Shown here one piece after another: positions 61,903 through 64,000 of a stretch of 64,000 nt of DNA. The stretch's first letter is position 1. Every line of letters starts with the position of its first letter. The position numbers and the translations under genes are program-made. The notes under the pieces were generated by a model, which was not told the DNA's origin, did no database searches, and was given only the letters and a program-made list of their open reading frames with translations. The DNA comes from Naasia lichenicola (GTDB lineage Bacteria > Actinomycetota > Actinomycetes > Actinomycetales > Microbacteriaceae), in contig NZ_SSSM01000006.1 in NCBI RefSeq assembly GCF_004801885.1, positions 1 to 64,000 of the forward strand. Direction: 5' to 3'.

Positions 61903-63228
61903 ATGACCGCAACCATCCAGTCCAAGGGATCCCAGGCAGCCCTGGGGTCGCCGGACAGACTCAAGACCGCCATCGGCAGCGCCGTCGGGACCACGGTCGA
62001 GAACTACGACTTCCTCGCCTACGGCACAGCCGCCGCGCTCTACTTCGGCGTCGTCTTCTTCCCGAGCGAGGACCCCGTCGTCGGCGTCCTCCTCGGCTTC
62101 CTCACCTTCGGCATCGGCTTCGCCATGCGCCCACTCGGCGGCATCATCGGCGGCTACCTCGGCGACAAGATCGGCCGCAAGCCGGTGCTCGTCGGAGCAC
62201 TGCTCGTCATGGGCATCTCTACGGTGCTCATCGGCCTGCTGCCGACCTACGCGCAGGTCGGCATCCTCGCCCCGATCCTGCTCACCGTCATCCGCATCGT
62301 GCAGGGCCTCGCGTTCGGCGCCGAGTGGGGAGGCGCGATCCTGATGACGTTCGAGCACGCCCCGTGGCGCAAGCGCGGACGGTATGCCGCCATCCCGCAG
62401 GTGGGAGTGCCGCTCGGCGTCTTCCTGGCGAACATCGCGTTCCTCGCAACGACCAACCTCGACAGCGAGCTGGCGTGGCGCCTGCCGTTCCTGTTCAGCT
62501 CCGTGCTGATCATCGCGGGCATCATCATCCGCCTCAAGGTCTCGGAGTCGCCCGAGTTCGTCGAGACCAAGCGCGAGGGCGGGCTCGTCAAGAACCCGAT
62601 CCTCACAGTGCTCAAGAACGACTGGCGCACCGTGCTCCGCGTGATCGCGCTTCGCCTCGCCGAGACCGGCGGCTTCTACGTGATCGTCACCTACCTGATC
62701 TCCTACATCACGACGACCGAGCTCGCCGATCGCACCACCGCGCTGACCGGCTTGATCATCGCCACGGCGATCGGCGTCCCGATGACGGTCCTCTGGGGAT
62801 CGCTCAGCGACCGGATCGGTCGCAGGAAGGTCTACCTGATCGGCTGCATCCTCGTCGTCGCGTTCGCCTTCCCGCTGTTCCTGCTGGTCAACACGGGTGT
62901 GCCCGCGCTCATCGTGCTCGTCTACATCATCGGTCTGCCCGTCATCCACGACATGCTCGCAGGCACCCAGGGCGCGTACTTCAGCGAGCTGTTCGCCACC
63001 AACACCCGTACCTCGGGCGCATCGCTCGGCTACCAGTTCTCCGCCGCCATCTCCGGCTTCATCCCGCTCATCGCCGCCGCGGTCGCGGTAGGCGCCGGCT
63101 GGGGCGGAGTCGCGCTGATCTATCTCGCCGTCGGCCTGATCGGCCTCGTCGGTGTCGCGCTCACCCGCGAGACCTGGGGCGCGAAGCAGAAGGCGGAGGT
63201 CGAGGCCTACATCGCCTCGAACGACTGA
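61903..63228 (+). CDS. MFS transporter, metabolite:H+ symporter (MHS) family
   Basis: A 441-residue carrier with 12 predicted membrane helices. GTTVENYDFLAYGTAAALYF at helix 1 and GGIIGGYLGDKIGRKPVLVGALLVMG in loop 2-3 are MHS family signatures (relatives of ShiA and KgtP). QGLAFGAEWGGAILMTFEHAPWRKRGRYAAIPQVGVPLG is the conserved helix 4-5 region, and SDRIGRRKVYLIG is loop 8-9. MHS carriers take up organic acids with protons, which fits import of a sugar acid. A purine-rich AAAGGAG lies about 15 nt before ATG 61903. The kinase gene follows. Confidence 0.92.
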   Translation: MTATIQSKGSQAALGSPDRLKTAIGSAVGTTVENYDFLAYGTAAALYFGVVFFPSEDPVVGVLLGFLTFGIGFAMRPLGGIIGGYLGDKIGRKPVLVGALLVMGISTVLIGLLPTYAQVGILAPILLTVIRIVQGLAFGAEWGGAILMTFEHAPWRKRGRYAAIPQVGVPLGVFLANIAFLATTNLDSELAWRLPFLFSSVLIIAGIIIRLKVSESPEFVETKREGGLVKNPILTVLKNDWRTVLRVIALRLAETGGFYVIVTYLISYITTTELADRTTALTGLIIATAIGVPMTVLWGSLSDRIGRRKVYLIGCILVVAFAFPLFLLVNTGVPALIVLVYIIGLPVIHDMLAGTQGAYFSELFATNTRTSGASLGYQFSAAISGFIPLIAAAVAVGAGWGGVALIYLAVGLIGLVGVALTRETWGAKQKAEVEAYIASND

Positions 63229-63347
63229 CCCACCCCACCCGGCTGTGCGTTCCGGCGCCGCGCGCGTGCGTCCCGTCCCTCCGACGTGGCGCCCGCCTGG
63301 CGCCGGAATCGCTCAGCGCTCCACGTCCCGACGACCCAGAGGCAGCA

Positions 63348-64000
63348 ATGAAGACCATCGTCCTCGACGACGACCCCACCGGCACCCAGTCCGCGAGCAA
63401 CGTCACCGTGCTGCTCGCATCGGATGAGGAGTCGCTGTTCACCGCACTGCGTGATGCGGACAGCGTCTACGTGCTGACCAACAGCCGCGCCATCGCCCAG
63501 CCGGAGGCCGTTGCGCTGGTCGCCGAGGTGCGTCGGATCGGCTTGAGCGTGGCCGAGCGACTGGGGGAGGAGGTGCAGTTCGTGCTCCGTGGCGACTCGA
63601 CCCTGCGCGGTCACGTCTTCGCCGAGTCCGAGGTGTTCCTCGACGACCGGTCGGTGCTGATCTTCGTGCCGGCGTTCCCCGAGGGCGGCCGGACGACCAT
63701 CGACGGCGTGCACTACGTCTCCGTCGGAGGAACGCCCATCGAGGCGCATCTCACCGAGTACGCAGACGATCCGGTGTTCCCGTTCGGCACGTCTGTGCTC
63801 GCGGACTACGTCGCCGAGAAGTCGGGCCGAACGGCGGTCTCCGTGCCGCTGCCTGCCGTCCGGGCAGGCGGCCTCGCGGCCGCTCTGACCTCGGCCGCCC
63901 CCGGCACCGTCGTGCTTCCCGATGTCGAGACCGGAGACGACGTGCGCCTCGTCGCGGCGGCAGTCCGGTCGGCACGCGCGAACGGCACGTCGATCGTCGT
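63348..64000 (+). CDS. four-carbon acid sugar kinase family protein (DUF1537), partial
   Basis: The first 217 residues of a gene running off the right edge. The hallmark N-terminal sequence IVLDDDPTGTQSASNV, then VLTNSRAI, the conserved VLRGDSTLRGHVFAE and PAFPEGGRTTIDGVHY identify the DUF1537 (OtnK/DtnK/YgbK) family. These kinases phosphorylate tetronates, apionate-derived or related sugar acids. Substrate specificity is set in the missing C-terminal nucleotide-binding half and by partner genes beyond the window. The start is ATG 63348 with AGAGG 6 nt upstream. Confidence 0.9.
   Translation, partial: MKTIVLDDDPTGTQSASNVTVLLASDEESLFTALRDADSVYVLTNSRAIAQPEAVALVAEVRRIGLSVAERLGEEVQFVLRGDSTLRGHVFAESEVFLDDRSVLIFVPAFPEGGRTTIDGVHYVSVGGTPIEAHLTEYADDPVFPFGTSVLADYVAEKSGRTAVSVPLPAVRAGGLAAALTSAAPGTVVLPDVETGDDVRLVAAAVRSARANGTSIV

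Overview
The window looks like the chromosome of a high-GC actinobacterium of the family Microbacteriaceae, most likely Microbacterium or a close relative. This rests on codon use, on the frequency of GTG starts, and on gene neighbourhoods such as glmU-prs, eno-ftsB-DUF501, xseA-xseB-DUF4245 and ispH-DUF6264. It carries mainly core housekeeping genes, with two accessory metabolic operons. There is no rRNA, CRISPR array, insertion sequence, integrase or phage gene. Two tRNA genes are present: Gln(TTG) and a Leu(TAA) with an unusually short variable arm.

Layout. 1-6.6 kb: a strong terminator, a sugar-nucleotide epimerase-like gene, an ABC-F ATPase, a MarR regulator and a large membrane-anchored surface protein. 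6.9-9.5 kb: tRNA-Gln and glmU-prs. 9.6-13.8 kb: gnd, gntK, rplY (L25/Ctc) and pth. 14.3-20.7 kb: mfd, a GNAT gene, mazG and hisS. 20.9-23.8 kb: a mutM-like gene, a GH13 enzyme and an MmcQ/YjbR gene. 24-29.8 kb: eno, ftsB/divIC, DUF501, a subtilase and a type II NADH dehydrogenase. 29.9-34.4 kb: tRNA-Leu, then a TetR-led operon (TetR, MFS, PLP fold-III enzyme, FAD lactone oxidase) in which each gene overlaps the next by 4 nt. 34.5-42.5 kb: lemA, htpX, an AlkZ-type glycosylase, an AI-2E family transporter, ilvA, an amidohydrolase and pspA. 42.6-51.9 kb: a TPM-domain protein, greA, DUF4307, trhA, uppS, an aminotransferase-fold enzyme, PIN-PhoH and an A24 prepilin peptidase. 51.9-59.4 kb: fumC, carbonic anhydrase, DUF4245, xseB, xseA, ispH, DUF6264 and fba. 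59.5-64 kb: a GntR-controlled locus, probably for sugar-acid catabolism, cut by the right edge.

Two patterns run through the window. First, at least a dozen genes carry a TANNNT -10 hexamer exactly 6 or 7 nt before a GTG/ATG codon, often without a Shine-Dalgarno sequence. This is the signature of leaderless mRNAs, and it decides many of the start codons used here. Second, many gene boundaries hold long hairpins or small clusters of oppositely oriented short repeats. Three families recur at distant loci: GGCCACCTTT clusters, a TACGTTCCGGCC hairpin, and a CTGCCCAGTTCTGCCGC hairpin.

The best regulatory finds are a 24-bp perfect palindrome just before the TetR operon and a FadR-type operator (AGATGGT-CAG-ACCATCT) just downstream of a good promoter for the sugar-acid locus. 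In that locus the ribosome-binding site can also fold into a hairpin. I did not find a clearly new defence or mobile system.
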